64,000 nt of DNA from Algoriphagus sp. CAU 1675 (GCF_029222925.1 NZ_JARHUI010000004.1:124001-188000); one strand, 5' to 3'; numbered from the stretch's first letter, positions 1-9,770 are shown. Notes: generated from the sequence alone by a model not told the origin. Numbers and translations are program-made.

Positions 1-3000
1 CAATTGGAGACCTTGACAATGACGGATTAGACGATGTTTTTCTAACGGGCAATATGGTTTCAAACCGCCTTTATAAGAATCTCGGAGCACTCAAATTTGA
101 AGACAAAACCAAGGATGCTAAAATCGAAGGCAAAAAAAGCTGGACTACAGGAGTCAGTTTGGCAGATGTCAATTCCGATGGTCTTTTAGACATTTATGTT
201 TGCTATTCCGGAAAGGAAAATTCCGAAAGCCGCAAAAACGAACTTTGGATCAACTTGGGAAACTTCTCTTTCGAAGAAAAAGCAGAAGAATATGGTTTGG
301 CTGATCCGTCAAACAGTACTCAAGCTTTATTTTTTGATTATGACAGGGATGGGGACTTAGACATGTACCTGCTCAATCATCACATTCAGGTGATCAATGA
401 ACTCGAGTTTGACGAGGTGAAGGGTATTAGGCATCCAACTTCTGGAGACAAACTGTATAGAAATGACGGAGAAAAATTCACGGATGTAAGCCAACAAGCT
501 GGAATCAAGGGTTCGGCCTTGGGTTTTGGCCTCTCTGTGATTGCATCTGATGTAAATGGGGACGGATGGCCGGATTTACTCGTCACTAATGACTATATCG
601 AGCCTGATTACCTCTATATCAACCAAAAAAACGGGACATTTTTAGATGAAATGCAAAACCATTTCAACCACATTTCCCACTTTTCAATGGGAGCCGATAT
701 CGCTGATATCAACAATGACGGCCTTTTGGATATCTATACCTTGGACATGCTTCCTGAAAATAATGAGCGTCAAAAACTATTGTATGGGCCGGAAAATTAC
801 GAGCAATATGCTCTGATGATCCAAAAGGGTTTTTACCATCAAAACATGAGAAATATGCTTCAACTTAATGTTGGTGGTGACAATTTTTCGGAAATCGGAC
901 AATTATCAGGCATTTCCAATACAGATTGGAGTTGGTCCGCCTTGTTTTTTGACATGACCAATGACGGAAACAAAGATCTAATGGTCACCAATGGCTACTA
1001 CAGGGATTACACCAACCGTGACTTTTTGAAATACAAAGGAGATTATTATTTCAAGCAGGCTGTGGCGAATGAAAAAGCCGATACACTCCATCTTGTGACA
1101 AGCATGACCTCTACTCCTATTCGGAATTACCTTTTTGAAAACAAAGGCAATCTTAAATTTGAAGATAGATCAGAAGCATGGGGATTTGATTCCCCGGTTT
1201 TCTCAAATGGAGCTGCCTATTCCGACCTCGATAATGATGGGGATTTGGACCTGATCATCAACAACCTGAATGAAGCCGCCGGAATCTTTGAGAACAAAGG
1301 GACCAAGGGTAATTGGATACAAGTGAATCTCAAAGGCCCTAGCTCTAACCCATTCGGGATTGGAGCAAAAATTCAGTTACGCTCCGGAGGAATCACCCAG
1401 TTTGTCGAACATTACCCTGTAAGAGGATTCCAATCTTCGAGCACCTACAGAGTTCATTTGGGAATAGGAAGAAATTCATCTATTGATTCTTTAACAATCA
1501 CTTGGCCTGACGGATCTAATCAAATTATTAAAAAACTGAATATCAATAGTATAAACAACATTGAATATTCTTCTGACTCAAAATTCTCAGTCCGGACAAT
1601 TAGTCAAAACCCAATCCTGAAAAAGTCCGAACTAACTGTTCCTTACCTTCCCCATGCGACTGGTTTTAACGACTTTAAAAGACAACCCCTAATGATTTCC
1701 ATGCCCAGCGCTATCAGCCCTGTCCTGGCTCAAGCAGACTTAAACCAAGATGGAAATCCGGAAATTTTTATTGGTGGGACCAAGGGAAAAAAAGGTGGGA
1801 TTTTTAGTTTTGACGGAACCAACTGGACCAATTATTCCGGGTTTAATTCCTCTGATGAATTTACAGATGCAGTGGCGATTTTCGAGGATTTCAACGGAGA
1901 TGGGGCTGTAGATCTTTTTATCGGTAGTGGGGGTTTCCACGATTATATCAGTTCGGACGAATCACTTTCAGATCGTTTGTATTGGAATGATGGGAATGGA
2001 AAATTGACCCGGTCCAGAAATTTCCCCGCATATACCATCAGCACCGGTGCTGCTGTGATATTGGATGCAAACGGAGACGGACACCCAGATCTATTCGTAG
2101 GTGGGAAAGTAGTTCCCGGTAGATACCCCCAAATCCCTGACAGCAAGTTATTAATCAATGACGGTACAGGGAATTTCACAGACCAAAGTGAATCTTACCT
2201 TCCTGAAAATGGGAAAATAGGGATGATCACCGCCTCAGTAGCTCAGGATTTAAATGGAGATGGATTAGATGATTTGGTTATAGTGGGCGAATTCCTTCCT
2301 ATTACTTTTTTAATCAACCAGGAAGGGCAAAAACTAACAGACCAAACGGAATATTACATATCAAATCAGCTCTCTGGTTGGTGGTCCTCTTTAGCACAAG
2401 CCGACATGGACCAAGACGGAGATTTGGATTTAATTGCTGGAAATTTTGGAGAAAATTCCCAATTCAAAGCCAGTGATGAAAAATTGCTAAAACTTTATGC
2501 GGCTGATTTTGACCAAAATGGATCCATAGATCCTATTTTGGAATGCTTTATAGGTGGACAAGCCTATCCATTTCCAAGCAGAGATGAGTTACTGGATCAA
2601 ATGGTAAGCATGCGCAGTAAGTTTACGGATTATGCATCTTATGCCAGCGCCAAAATGGGAGATTTGTTTTCCGAGGAGGAATTGCAAAATGCCCAACTTT
2701 TGGAAGCAAACACCCTGGAGTCTTACTATTTGGAAAATACCCCAAATGGTTTTATTCCGCACAAACTGCCTGTTTTGGCCCAATCTTTCCCGCTCTTTTC
2801 TATTCTTCCATTGGACCTTAACCAAGATGGCAATATGGATTTGGTTTTGGGAGGAAATCAAAGAAACACCAGAATTCGAATTGGAAATATTGATGCTGGA
2901 TTGGGTTTGGTTCTTCTTGGGGATGGAAACGGGAATTTCAAAACCCTATATAGTAATGAGTCGGGTCTTTCGATCAAAGGGGATATCAAGTCGGTCCTCC

Positions 3001-3083
3001 CAATCTCAATAGGCCAAAAGAATCATCTCCTTTTTGGAATTCATGGACAAGCACTAGAACTTTATACTATCCATGATAATTAG
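1..3083 (+). CDS. FG-GAP/VCBS repeat protein with ASPIC/UnbV domain (5' truncated)
   Basis: The reading frame is open to the left edge (codons start at base 3), so the true start and any signal peptide lie outside the window; the internal ATG at 54 is not a credible start because repeat sequence continues upstream of it. About twelve calcium-loop motifs of the DxNxDGxxD type recur through the protein (for example DVNSDGLLD, DYDRDGDLD, DINNDGLLD, DLNQDGNMD), which is the signature of FG-GAP beta-propeller blades. A UnbV/ASPIC (CRTAC1-like) segment lies near visible residues 430-500 (GIGAKIQL, HLGIG, WPDG). It is probably a secreted or surface calcium-binding propeller; no enzymatic activity is implied. 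Its stop overlaps the start of the haloperoxidase-like gene by 11 bases, so the two are translationally coupled. Confidence 0.9.
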   Translation, partial: IGDLDNDGLDDVFLTGNMVSNRLYKNLGALKFEDKTKDAKIEGKKSWTTGVSLADVNSDGLLDIYVCYSGKENSESRKNELWINLGNFSFEEKAEEYGLADPSNSTQALFFDYDRDGDLDMYLLNHHIQVINELEFDEVKGIRHPTSGDKLYRNDGEKFTDVSQQAGIKGSALGFGLSVIASDVNGDGWPDLLVTNDYIEPDYLYINQKNGTFLDEMQNHFNHISHFSMGADIADINNDGLLDIYTLDMLPENNERQKLLYGPENYEQYALMIQKGFYHQNMRNMLQLNVGGDNFSEIGQLSGISNTDWSWSALFFDMTNDGNKDLMVTNGYYRDYTNRDFLKYKGDYYFKQAVANEKADTLHLVTSMTSTPIRNYLFENKGNLKFEDRSEAWGFDSPVFSNGAAYSDLDNDGDLDLIINNLNEAAGIFENKGTKGNWIQVNLKGPSSNPFGIGAKIQLRSGGITQFVEHYPVRGFQSSSTYRVHLGIGRNSSIDSLTITWPDGSNQIIKKLNINSINNIEYSSDSKFSVRTISQNPILKKSELTVPYLPHATGFNDFKRQPLMISMPSAISPVLAQADLNQDGNPEIFIGGTKGKKGGIFSFDGTNWTNYSGFNSSDEFTDAVAIFEDFNGDGAVDLFIGSGGFHDYISSDESLSDRLYWNDGNGKLTRSRNFPAYTISTGAAVILDANGDGHPDLFVGGKVVPGRYPQIPDSKLLINDGTGNFTDQSESYLPENGKIGMITASVAQDLNGDGLDDLVIVGEFLPITFLINQEGQKLTDQTEYYISNQLSGWWSSLAQADMDQDGDLDLIAGNFGENSQFKASDEKLLKLYAADFDQNGSIDPILECFIGGQAYPFPSRDELLDQMVSMRSKFTDYASYASAKMGDLFSEEELQNAQLLEANTLESYYLENTPNGFIPHKLPVLAQSFPLFSILPLDLNQDGNMDLVLGGNQRNTRIRIGNIDAGLGLVLLGDGNGNFKTLYSNESGLSIKGDIKSVLPISIGQKNHLLFGIHGQALELYTIHDN

Positions 3084-4419
3084 GAATTCTCTTCTTTCTT
3101 TCCTGCTCACCATTTCGGTTATAATTTATTCCAATGCTGGAAATGCTAGGATTGATTTGCCAAAGATCTACAAAGAGCAGCTTTTTCATTTGACAGAAGT
3201 GATGGTAACAGATGTTGCAAGCCCTCCGGTAGCAGCTCGTATTTATGCCTATTCCACACTTGCCACATACCTAAGCTTAAAAAGCCAAAACCAAAGTTTT
3301 GCCAAGGGAGATCTATTGGCTCCTTCGAGAATTACCGGAGTCCAAATAAAAAACTCTACTCAATTGGCTTCTCCGGAATTCGCTGCCATATATGCCATGC
3401 TGAAAGTCGGCGAGGGAATTATGCCTTCAGGATATTTGCTTAGAGAAAAACAGGAAAACTGGATCAGTGAAGCACTAAAAAGCAAAATTATATCAAAAAA
3501 GAACCTTCAATCCCACTTGGATTTCTCTCAAGAAATCGCTGATCAAATCTTATCAATTGCCAAAAATGACGGGTATATCCAGCTTACCGCACTCACTAGG
3601 TACAGTCCAAAGCAAGGAGAAGGGAACTGGTACCCCACCCCTCCCGCTTACATTGCTGCTATAGAACCTGAATGGAGAACCATTCAGCCTTTTTTCCTTC
3701 AGGACCTTGATGAATTTGATCCCGAACCTATGGCAGCTTTTGACCTGAACGAGGGCAGTCCATTTCAAATCCAATTGATGGAGGTTTTTAATGTGGCAAA
3801 AAACCTTTCAGAGGAACAAAAGCTCATAGCCAACTTCTGGGACTGTAATCCATTTATGGTAGATTTTTCAGGTCACATGGCTATTGGCGTTAAAAAAATA
3901 TCCCCCGGAGGCCATTGGATGGGAATTACTGGAATTGCCGCCGAAAAAGCCAGGCTGAGTTTTGCCGAAACTGCATATGTACATACCCTAGTCGGAATGA
4001 CGCTGCATGATGCCTTTATTTCATGCTGGAAAGCAAAATACGAGACGGATCGAATCAGGCCCGAAACAGTAATCAACCGAGAACTGGATCAACGATGGAG
4101 ACCACTCCTCCAAACTCCTCCCTTTCCAGAATACACCTCTGGGCATTCTGTTATTTCCCGTGCATCAGCCATAGTTCTCACAGGATATTTTGGGGATAAT
4201 TTTTCTTTTTTGGACACGAGTGAAACTTATTTCGGACTTCCTTCCAGGTCTTTTGACTCTTTTCTTCTCGCTTCTGAAGAAGCCGCTATTTCCCGACTTT
4301 ATGGAGGGATCCACTTTCGGGATGCCATAGAGGAAGGTGTCAAACAAGGAGAAAAAATTGGAAAATCGATTTGGAAAAGCATCAACCAATCTGAGTTGCT
4401 GACAAAGCAAACCCCTTAA
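3073..4419 (+). CDS. Vanadium-dependent haloperoxidase / PAP2-family phosphatase
   Basis: A 448-residue protein with an N-terminal signal-like segment (LLSFLLTISVIIYSNAGNA). The C-terminal third carries the three vanadate/phosphate-binding motifs of the vanadium chloroperoxidase and PAP2 superfamily: K...RIRP near residue 322, a T-SGH motif (EYTSGH, with T where P is usual) near 355, and SRLYGGIHFRDA near 407, which supplies the metal-binding histidine. Known members either oxidise halides with peroxide or act as acid phosphatases; sequence alone does not decide which. It starts inside the preceding FG-GAP gene and is followed after 10 bases by a sulfatase, so all three form one operon. Confidence 0.85.
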   Translation: MIIRNSLLSFLLTISVIIYSNAGNARIDLPKIYKEQLFHLTEVMVTDVASPPVAARIYAYSTLATYLSLKSQNQSFAKGDLLAPSRITGVQIKNSTQLASPEFAAIYAMLKVGEGIMPSGYLLREKQENWISEALKSKIISKKNLQSHLDFSQEIADQILSIAKNDGYIQLTALTRYSPKQGEGNWYPTPPAYIAAIEPEWRTIQPFFLQDLDEFDPEPMAAFDLNEGSPFQIQLMEVFNVAKNLSEEQKLIANFWDCNPFMVDFSGHMAIGVKKISPGGHWMGITGIAAEKARLSFAETAYVHTLVGMTLHDAFISCWKAKYETDRIRPETVINRELDQRWRPLLQTPPFPEYTSGHSVISRASAIVLTGYFGDNFSFLDTSETYFGLPSRSFDSFLLASEEAAISRLYGGIHFRDAIEEGVKQGEKIGKSIWKSINQSELLTKQTP

Positions 4420-4429
4420 ACCTACCAAC

Positions 4430-5851
4430 ATGATTTCTTTATTCATTCCTTTTCTTTTTACACTTTTCAACTTGTTTCAGGTAGAAAGTGAGCCATTCAA
4501 ATCAGAAGATTCTTCCCCAAACATCATTTTGATATTTGCAGATGATCTGGGTTACGGTGATCTTGGCACTTATGGGGCAACAGAATGGGAAACCCCAAAC
4601 CTGGATCGACTGGCAAAAGACGGCACTAGATTTACCCAATTTTATGTACCTCATGCTGTTTGTTCAGCTTCCAGAGCAGCCCTTTTGACCGGAGCTTACG
4701 CCAATCGCTTAGAAATCTTCGGAGCATTGGATCACACTGCCAAACACGGATTGAATCCAGAGGAGACCACAATTGCAGAAATGCTTAAAGAAAAAGGCTA
4801 TGCAACCGGAATGGTCGGAAAATGGCATTTGGGGCATTTGCTGGAGTTTCTTCCAACCAAACAGGGGTTTGATTCTTACTTCGGCCTTCCCTATTCTAAT
4901 GATATGTGGCCTCATCATCCGGAAGCCAAAAACTATTATCCCCCGCTTCCACTGATTGAAGGGGAAAAGACCATTCAAACTCTTGACGATCAAAGCCAGC
5001 TTACAACTTGGTATACGGAAAAAGCATTGGAGTTTATAGATGAGAACAAGGAGAAGCCTTTTTTCCTATACCTGGCCCATAACATGCCTCATGTGCCCTT
5101 ATTTGTTTCGGATAAATTCAAAGGAAAATCAAAGCAGGGACTTTACGGGGATGTGATTATGGAAATTGACTGGTCTGTGGGTGAAATCAGAAAAAAAATC
5201 AAGGAATTGGGACTTGATGAAAATACGTTGATCATTTTCACTTCTGACAATGGTCCCTGGCTTTCATATGGGGGACATGCTGGCCTCACGGCTGGATTGA
5301 AAGAGGGCAAAGGAACTTCCTGGGAAGGTGGTATCCGAGTTCCGGCCATATTTACCTGGCCTGGTAAGATTCCAGCAGGAACTATCCAAAATGAAGCAGC
5401 CATGACCATAGATATTTTGCCGACTATAGCTTCGTGGACAAACTCAGATTTGCCTTCCTTGAAAATCGATGGAAGGAATATCAGACCACTAATTGAGGGA
5501 AAGAAACAGGACTCCAAACCCTATTTTGCGTATTACAACAGAAACGAGCTGCAAGCGGTAATTTATGGAAAATGGAAACTGGTTTTTCCACATACATATA
5601 GGACTATTCCTGAGGGAACTGTACTAAGAAATGACGGGCTACCCGTAAAGTATACAAATATCAAACTCGAAAAAGCCATGCTATACAATTTGGAAGAAGA
5701 CCCTTTCGAAAAAATTGATGTGGCAGAAGGTAACCCTGAAATTCTTGAGAAACTGGAAGCTTTTGCAGATGAGGCCAGACAGGACATGGGAGATGAACTG
5801 ACCAAAACCATTGGCACAGGTTCAAGGAAAGCCGGAAGAATCAATCAATAA
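4430..5851 (+). CDS. Sulfatase (formylglycine-dependent arylsulfatase family)
   Basis: A 473-residue protein with a short hydrophobic N-terminus suggesting export. The metal-binding motif FADDLGYGDLG is near residue 36. The sulfatase signature CSASR starts at Cys78, the residue converted to formylglycine in type I sulfatases (C-x-A-S-R form). GKWHLGH near 130 and TSDNGP near 265 complete the active site. It should remove sulfate esters from a glycan or aryl substrate, which fits marine polysaccharide breakdown; the substrate cannot be named. It is the last gene of the FG-GAP/haloperoxidase operon. Activity needs a formylglycine-generating enzyme, and none is in the window. Confidence 0.9.
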   Translation: MISLFIPFLFTLFNLFQVESEPFKSEDSSPNIILIFADDLGYGDLGTYGATEWETPNLDRLAKDGTRFTQFYVPHAVCSASRAALLTGAYANRLEIFGALDHTAKHGLNPEETTIAEMLKEKGYATGMVGKWHLGHLLEFLPTKQGFDSYFGLPYSNDMWPHHPEAKNYYPPLPLIEGEKTIQTLDDQSQLTTWYTEKALEFIDENKEKPFFLYLAHNMPHVPLFVSDKFKGKSKQGLYGDVIMEIDWSVGEIRKKIKELGLDENTLIIFTSDNGPWLSYGGHAGLTAGLKEGKGTSWEGGIRVPAIFTWPGKIPAGTIQNEAAMTIDILPTIASWTNSDLPSLKIDGRNIRPLIEGKKQDSKPYFAYYNRNELQAVIYGKWKLVFPHTYRTIPEGTVLRNDGLPVKYTNIKLEKAMLYNLEEDPFEKIDVAEGNPEILEKLEAFADEARQDMGDELTKTIGTGSRKAGRINQ

Positions 5852-5885
5852 ACGAAGAAGCCTGGATCATCCAGGCTTCTTCGTT
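5851..5885. terminator. Bidirectional intrinsic terminator between sulfatase and menB
   Basis: A perfect inverted repeat with 17-bp arms around one central base (centre CTGGATCATCCAG), flanked by A-rich sequence on the left and T-rich sequence on the right, lies between the convergent stop codons. It can act on both strands. Confidence 0.85.
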
Positions 5886-5891
5886 TTTCCC

Positions 5892-6725
5892 TTAAGGAAT
5901 CCATTTGATGTTCTTGAAATTAGGCTTTCTTTTCTCAAGAAATGCGTTCCTGCCCTCCTTCGCTTCTTCAGTCATATAAGCAAGACGAGTAGCTTCACCT
6001 GCAAATACTTGTTGCCCCACCATCCCGTCATCAGTTAGGTTCATGGCAAATTTCAGCATTTTTATAGAAGTCGGGGATTTTTCCAGAATTTCCTGAGCCC
6101 ACTGATAGGCTGTATCTTCCAATTCATCGTGAGGGATCACGGCATTGACCATCCCCATTTCAAAAGCCTCCTGAGCTGAATAATTTCTTCCCAAGAAGAA
6201 AATTTCACGTGCTTTTTTCTGGCCAACCATTTTTGCCAAATAAGCAGAGCCATATCCTCCATCAAAACTGGTCACATCGGCATCCGTCTGTTTGAAGATT
6301 GCATGCTCCTTACTAGCCAAAGTCAAATCGCAAACCACGTGTAAGCTATGTCCTCCCCCAACTGCCCAACCGGGCACAACGGCAATAACAACCTTAGGCA
6401 TGAATCGAATCAATCGCTGAACTTCCAAAATATTCAATCTATGATATCCATCTTCCCCTACATACCCTTGGTGCCCACGAGCACGCTGATCTCCTCCGGA
6501 GCAAAAAGCCCAACCACCGTCTTTAGGAGAAGGCCCTTCCCCACTCAGCAATACCACTCCAATAGAGGTATCCTCTTGAGCATCATAAAAAGCATCATAA
6601 AGTTCTGCAGTTGTCTTAGGGCGAAATGCATTCCTTACTTCAGGACGGTTGAAAGCAATTCGGGCTACACCATTACATTTTTTGTAGGTGATATCTTCGT
6701 ATTCTTTGGCAGTAATCCACTCCAT
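5892..6725 (-). CDS. menB: 1,4-dihydroxy-2-naphthoyl-CoA synthase (MenB)
   Basis: A 277-residue crotonase-fold enzyme that closes the second ring of menaquinone by converting o-succinylbenzoyl-CoA to 1,4-dihydroxy-2-naphthoyl-CoA. Sequence signs are the RPEVRNAFRP segment near residue 28, the WAFCSGGDQ oxyanion-hole segment near residue 72 followed by the MenB-typical RARGHQGY, AVGGGHSLHVVCDLTLAS near 122, and TDADVTSFDGGYGSAYLA near 145. The length is normal for MenB. It diverges from menE across 105 bp, so both menaquinone genes may share a regulatory region. Confidence 0.95.
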   Translation of the reverse strand: MEWITAKEYEDITYKKCNGVARIAFNRPEVRNAFRPKTTAELYDAFYDAQEDTSIGVVLLSGEGPSPKDGGWAFCSGGDQRARGHQGYVGEDGYHRLNILEVQRLIRFMPKVVIAVVPGWAVGGGHSLHVVCDLTLASKEHAIFKQTDADVTSFDGGYGSAYLAKMVGQKKAREIFFLGRNYSAQEAFEMGMVNAVIPHDELEDTAYQWAQEILEKSPTSIKMLKFAMNLTDDGMVGQQVFAGEATRLAYMTEEAKEGRNAFLEKRKPNFKNIKWIP

Positions 6726-6830
6726 GATTTTCGTTTTGGTTAAAAATCTGATTTTTTTGCAAGATAACAGGCTTCCACGGAATTTGTTGATTCTTAATAG
6801 ACCTTAAACTTACTTGCCCTGATCTTCTGA

Positions 6831-7904
6831 ATGTTCCGGCTTATTTTCCAAAACCATAGCTTTTCCCAGCCTTCTGATTTTCAGAAGATTCCTGGGGATT
6901 TCCCAGAATTTGCCATTGAAGCGCTTCATTTTTGTAAAGAATGGCTTTCGGGAAAAGAAACTTTTACCCTACAAACTTCAGGTTCCACTGGGAAACCCAA
7001 GCAAATCCAAATTCATAAAAGCCAAATGATTGAAAGCGCCAAGGCCACTGGTGAATTTTTCAAAATCAATCCCACTATGAACTTGCTTTGCTGTCTCAAC
7101 CCCAGATATATCGCTGGAAAAATGATGTTGGTCAGGGCAATGGTCTGGAATTGTAATCTTCTTTTGGTTGAGTCAAGCTCGAATCCCTTATCAACTATCC
7201 CCAGTGGGTTTGAACCAAATTTCATAGCCCTAGTACCACTTCAAGTACAAACCCTATTGGAAAATGAAGAATCTACTAAAATCCTTCAAAGGATAAAAAA
7301 TATCATTATCGGAGGAGCTCCTATTCATTCTGGGCTGAAACAAAAACTGGAGGACTTGCAAATCCATGCCTGGCAAACTTATGGAATGACCGAAACCGTC
7401 TCCCATATCGCCCTAGCCCCCATCAAAAGCGGGGAGTTACATTACCAAATTCTTCCGGGCGTAGAAATTGGCACCGATTCCAGAGGAGCATTGTGGATCA
7501 AAAGCCCCATGAGTAATGAAGAAAAAATTCAAACAAACGATTTGGTTCGGCTTGACTCCAAGTATAGCTTTTCCTGGTTAGGAAGGGCGGATTTTGTCAT
7601 CAATTCCGGGGGAATAAAAATTCACCCTGAACTCTTAGAATCCAAAATGGAACCCAGTATCCATTATTATTTTCCAGGATCTCTTTTTTTTCTTTCTGGA
7701 AAGCCTGATGAAAGGCTTGGGCAAAAACTTATACTGTTAATTGAAAGCCAAGAAAAAGATCCCGAAAAAATTGATTTGTTGTTGGTTGATTTGAAAAATA
7801 AAGTAACCCGTTTCGAATTCCCTCGTGAAATACGGTTGATTGATAAGTTTGATCTAACTCCAAACGGAAAAATCGACCGGATCAAAACCCTGAGTAAAGC
7901 ATGA
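6831..7904 (+). CDS. menE: o-succinylbenzoate-CoA ligase (MenE), short form
   Basis: A 357-residue adenylate-forming enzyme that activates o-succinylbenzoate to its CoA thioester, the step before MenB. The ATP-binding P-loop TSGSTGKPK is near residue 50, YGMTET near 184, and the C-terminal catalytic lysine region ends in LTPNGKIDR. It is shorter than the 450-490 residues of many MenE proteins, as is usual in this phylum. The assignment rests on the AMP-binding motifs plus the divergent menB next door. The stop overlaps the next gene by 4 bases (ATGA). Confidence 0.9.
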   Translation: MFRLIFQNHSFSQPSDFQKIPGDFPEFAIEALHFCKEWLSGKETFTLQTSGSTGKPKQIQIHKSQMIESAKATGEFFKINPTMNLLCCLNPRYIAGKMMLVRAMVWNCNLLLVESSSNPLSTIPSGFEPNFIALVPLQVQTLLENEESTKILQRIKNIIIGGAPIHSGLKQKLEDLQIHAWQTYGMTETVSHIALAPIKSGELHYQILPGVEIGTDSRGALWIKSPMSNEEKIQTNDLVRLDSKYSFSWLGRADFVINSGGIKIHPELLESKMEPSIHYYFPGSLFFLSGKPDERLGQKLILLIESQEKDPEKIDLLLVDLKNKVTRFEFPREIRLIDKFDLTPNGKIDRIKTLSKA

Positions 7905-8329
7905 ACCTGATTTTCATACTGTTGACATTTATCCTTCAGCTGTTGATCCCTGTCCAAGAAACCGGGCAAATCGAACTCCAAATAAGTAATACTAGATCCA
8001 ATCGGGGAATTATTCGAGTTTTGATTTTTAGGGATTCTGATGGATTTCCTGAGGAAAGATCAAAGGCATTTCAGGCTTTGTCACTCCCTGTTCTGGACCT
8101 GAAAAAAAAACATAGCATCAACGAACTTCCTCCCGGAAAATATGCGCTTTCAATTTTCCACGATGAGGATGAAAACGGAGAGATGCGAAAAAATTCTCTG
8201 GGCTATCCACTGGAAAAATATGGATTTTCCAACAACCCCAAAGTTCTCTTCAGCATCCCTTCATTTGAAAAATGTGCTGTTCAAGTTGGAAAAGGAGAAA
8301 CAAAACTCCTTAAAATTGAACTTCGCTAA
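7901..8329 (+). CDS. DUF2141-family secreted protein
   Basis: A 142-residue protein with an N-terminal hydrophobic signal (MNLIFILLTFILQLLIP). The body matches the DUF2141 pattern: a beta-rich domain with FRDSDGFP, LPPGKYALSIFHDEDENGEM and a C-terminal GYSK-like loop (here KYGFSNNPK). The family is common in Bacteroidota and has no agreed function. It starts within the menE stop (ATGA overlap), so it is translated with menE, but nothing ties it to menaquinone chemistry. The 3' end overlaps the convergent oxygenase gene by 4 bases. Confidence 0.75.
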   Translation: MNLIFILLTFILQLLIPVQETGQIELQISNTRSNRGIIRVLIFRDSDGFPEERSKAFQALSLPVLDLKKKHSINELPPGKYALSIFHDEDENGEMRKNSLGYPLEKYGFSNNPKVLFSIPSFEKCAVQVGKGETKLLKIELR

Positions 8330-8937
8330 TCGATATTTCTCAACCAACCGGTAATACTGTTCCTTTCCTTTCTAGTCGGTAAAACTTCATGAGGAACTTC
8401 AGCACTTAAAAATACGACCATGCGACCCGGCAAAGGCAAGAAATCCTGAATGGATTCAGTACCGTCCTCATTGGGAATGTACATTCTCAAAGCCCCCTCA
8501 TCCTCCTCTGTCCAGGAATCATTCAGATAAATAATCACAGTGACTATTCTATAAGGAACTTGCTGAAACTGATCCAAATGCCTCTTGTAAAAGGAGCCAA
8601 TTGGATAGCGGGCAAAATGCGCTTCAAATGATTTGAGCCCTAAAAAACAGCGCCTGTTGAGCGTAAGACGAATTTGATCTACCAAGTCGAAATAGGCTGA
8701 CTGCAAAGGGCTCAGATTGTCCTGCTCCAACCACAGCACCTCATCACTCCGGATTTCAGGCCTGACCTGTTTATTTTCCCCTGTTCCAATGGCAGCTTTT
8801 CTAAACTTACCACTTTCCAGTAAATCTGTTTGCTCATCCAAAAGGGCCTTTCGGAAAATCTCATCCACCAAATCATCTACGACGACATAGGACTTTTCAT
8901 AAATTTCGCTTGCAATGCGTTCCAGAATCTCTTCCAT
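8326..8937 (-). CDS. 2-oxoglutarate/Fe(II)-dependent oxygenase
   Basis: A 203-residue protein with the double-stranded beta-helix iron triad: H120 and D122 in YKRHLDQF, H183 in EVPHEV, followed by R192, the usual 2-oxoglutarate-binding arginine, in a KERNSITGW context. This arrangement resembles the prolyl-4-hydroxylase-like group. The substrate is unknown; proteins of this kind hydroxylate proteins or small molecules. It is convergent with the DUF2141 gene and diverges from the unknown gene at 9010. Confidence 0.8.
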   Translation of the reverse strand: MEEILERIASEIYEKSYVVVDDLVDEIFRKALLDEQTDLLESGKFRKAAIGTGENKQVRPEIRSDEVLWLEQDNLSPLQSAYFDLVDQIRLTLNRRCFLGLKSFEAHFARYPIGSFYKRHLDQFQQVPYRIVTVIIYLNDSWTEEDEGALRMYIPNEDGTESIQDFLPLPGRMVVFLSAEVPHEVLPTRKERNSITGWLRNID

Positions 8938-8986
8938 ATCGAGACGTTATGAATGCAAAATAAAAGCTTAATTGGCTGAAAAAATA

Positions 8987-8994
8987 TACTTTTG
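8987..8994 (+). promoter_or_regulatory. Candidate -7 promoter element (TAnnTTTG)
   Basis: TACTTTTG lies 15 bases upstream of the ATG of the 252-residue unknown gene and matches the Bacteroidota -7 consensus TAnnTTTG. No well-spaced -33 TTG is visible, so support is partial. Confidence 0.35.
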
Positions 8995-9009
8995 TGCAAA
9001 GTAAAGTAG

Positions 9010-9768
9010 ATGAAACCCACAAAAGAAAAAATTGATGGGATCGTACTCGAATACGATTCAGGAATCATACCTCCTCCCTACAGCCATGTCTTCCGTCTTT
9101 CTCTGGATTGGGGCGCCGGTTCCCTCAAAGCCAAACTGGACTTGCATTACACAGACCGAGAGGAACTTTCTGAAGAAGAAATTTTGGATGAGGGATTTAC
9201 TGTCAACGATGATTATTCCTATCAAGGCTCCCTGAACAATATTTGGATTGACCCAATTCTAGAACTTTTTCAAAAAACGAAATGGAGCAATAATATGCTG
9301 GAAGAAGGAGGGATCATGGTCGGTACCAAAACTGGAAAGTCCTCCTCAGAGCTAAAGGCTCCATCAAATCAGGAAGAATGGCAATTAATGGCTCAAGACC
9401 TAATCCAGGCCATATATGAAACCACCAAAAAAGAGGCCCCTCTCCAGGTAAAATACAGACGAATCACTCATGAAGATTCAGTGGACTGCTCCTTAACGGT
9501 CCATTTTTCAAACAGGGAAGTCTCCTTTGTCCAAGGGGACAAGACGCGAAAAATCAACTGGGAATTTGCAATTCAATTGATGAAGTTGGTTTTTACTCCT
9601 GATTATCATTACGAATTGGCTAAAGAAGAACCCGGAAAAAAACGGGGAGCCTACATTGACTGTGGAGATGGTTATTGGCATGAATTGGGAAAGGGAGTTG
9701 TCAATATAGACCCCTCCTTTGATGCTGTAAGCAGGATTAGGTCGACCTTCGATGAACTGATAGATTAA
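9010..9768 (+). CDS. Conserved hypothetical protein, unknown function
   Basis: A 252-residue soluble-looking protein with no signal peptide or membrane segment. I do not recognise a family. It is acidic, begins MKPTKEKIDGIVLEYDSG, has an SLDWGAGSLKAKLDLHYTD strand-rich segment near residue 30, and ends with a region around YIDCGDGYWHELGKG. The alternating hydrophobic pattern suggests a mostly beta fold. It stands alone between a divergent oxygenase and a terminator shared with the repressor operon, so context says little. It is a confident gene by length, ATG start and codon use. Confidence 0.6.
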   Translation: MKPTKEKIDGIVLEYDSGIIPPPYSHVFRLSLDWGAGSLKAKLDLHYTDREELSEEEILDEGFTVNDDYSYQGSLNNIWIDPILELFQKTKWSNNMLEEGGIMVGTKTGKSSSELKAPSNQEEWQLMAQDLIQAIYETTKKEAPLQVKYRRITHEDSVDCSLTVHFSNREVSFVQGDKTRKINWEFAIQLMKLVFTPDYHYELAKEEPGKKRGAYIDCGDGYWHELGKGVVNIDPSFDAVSRIRSTFDELID

Positions 9769-9770
9769 CA

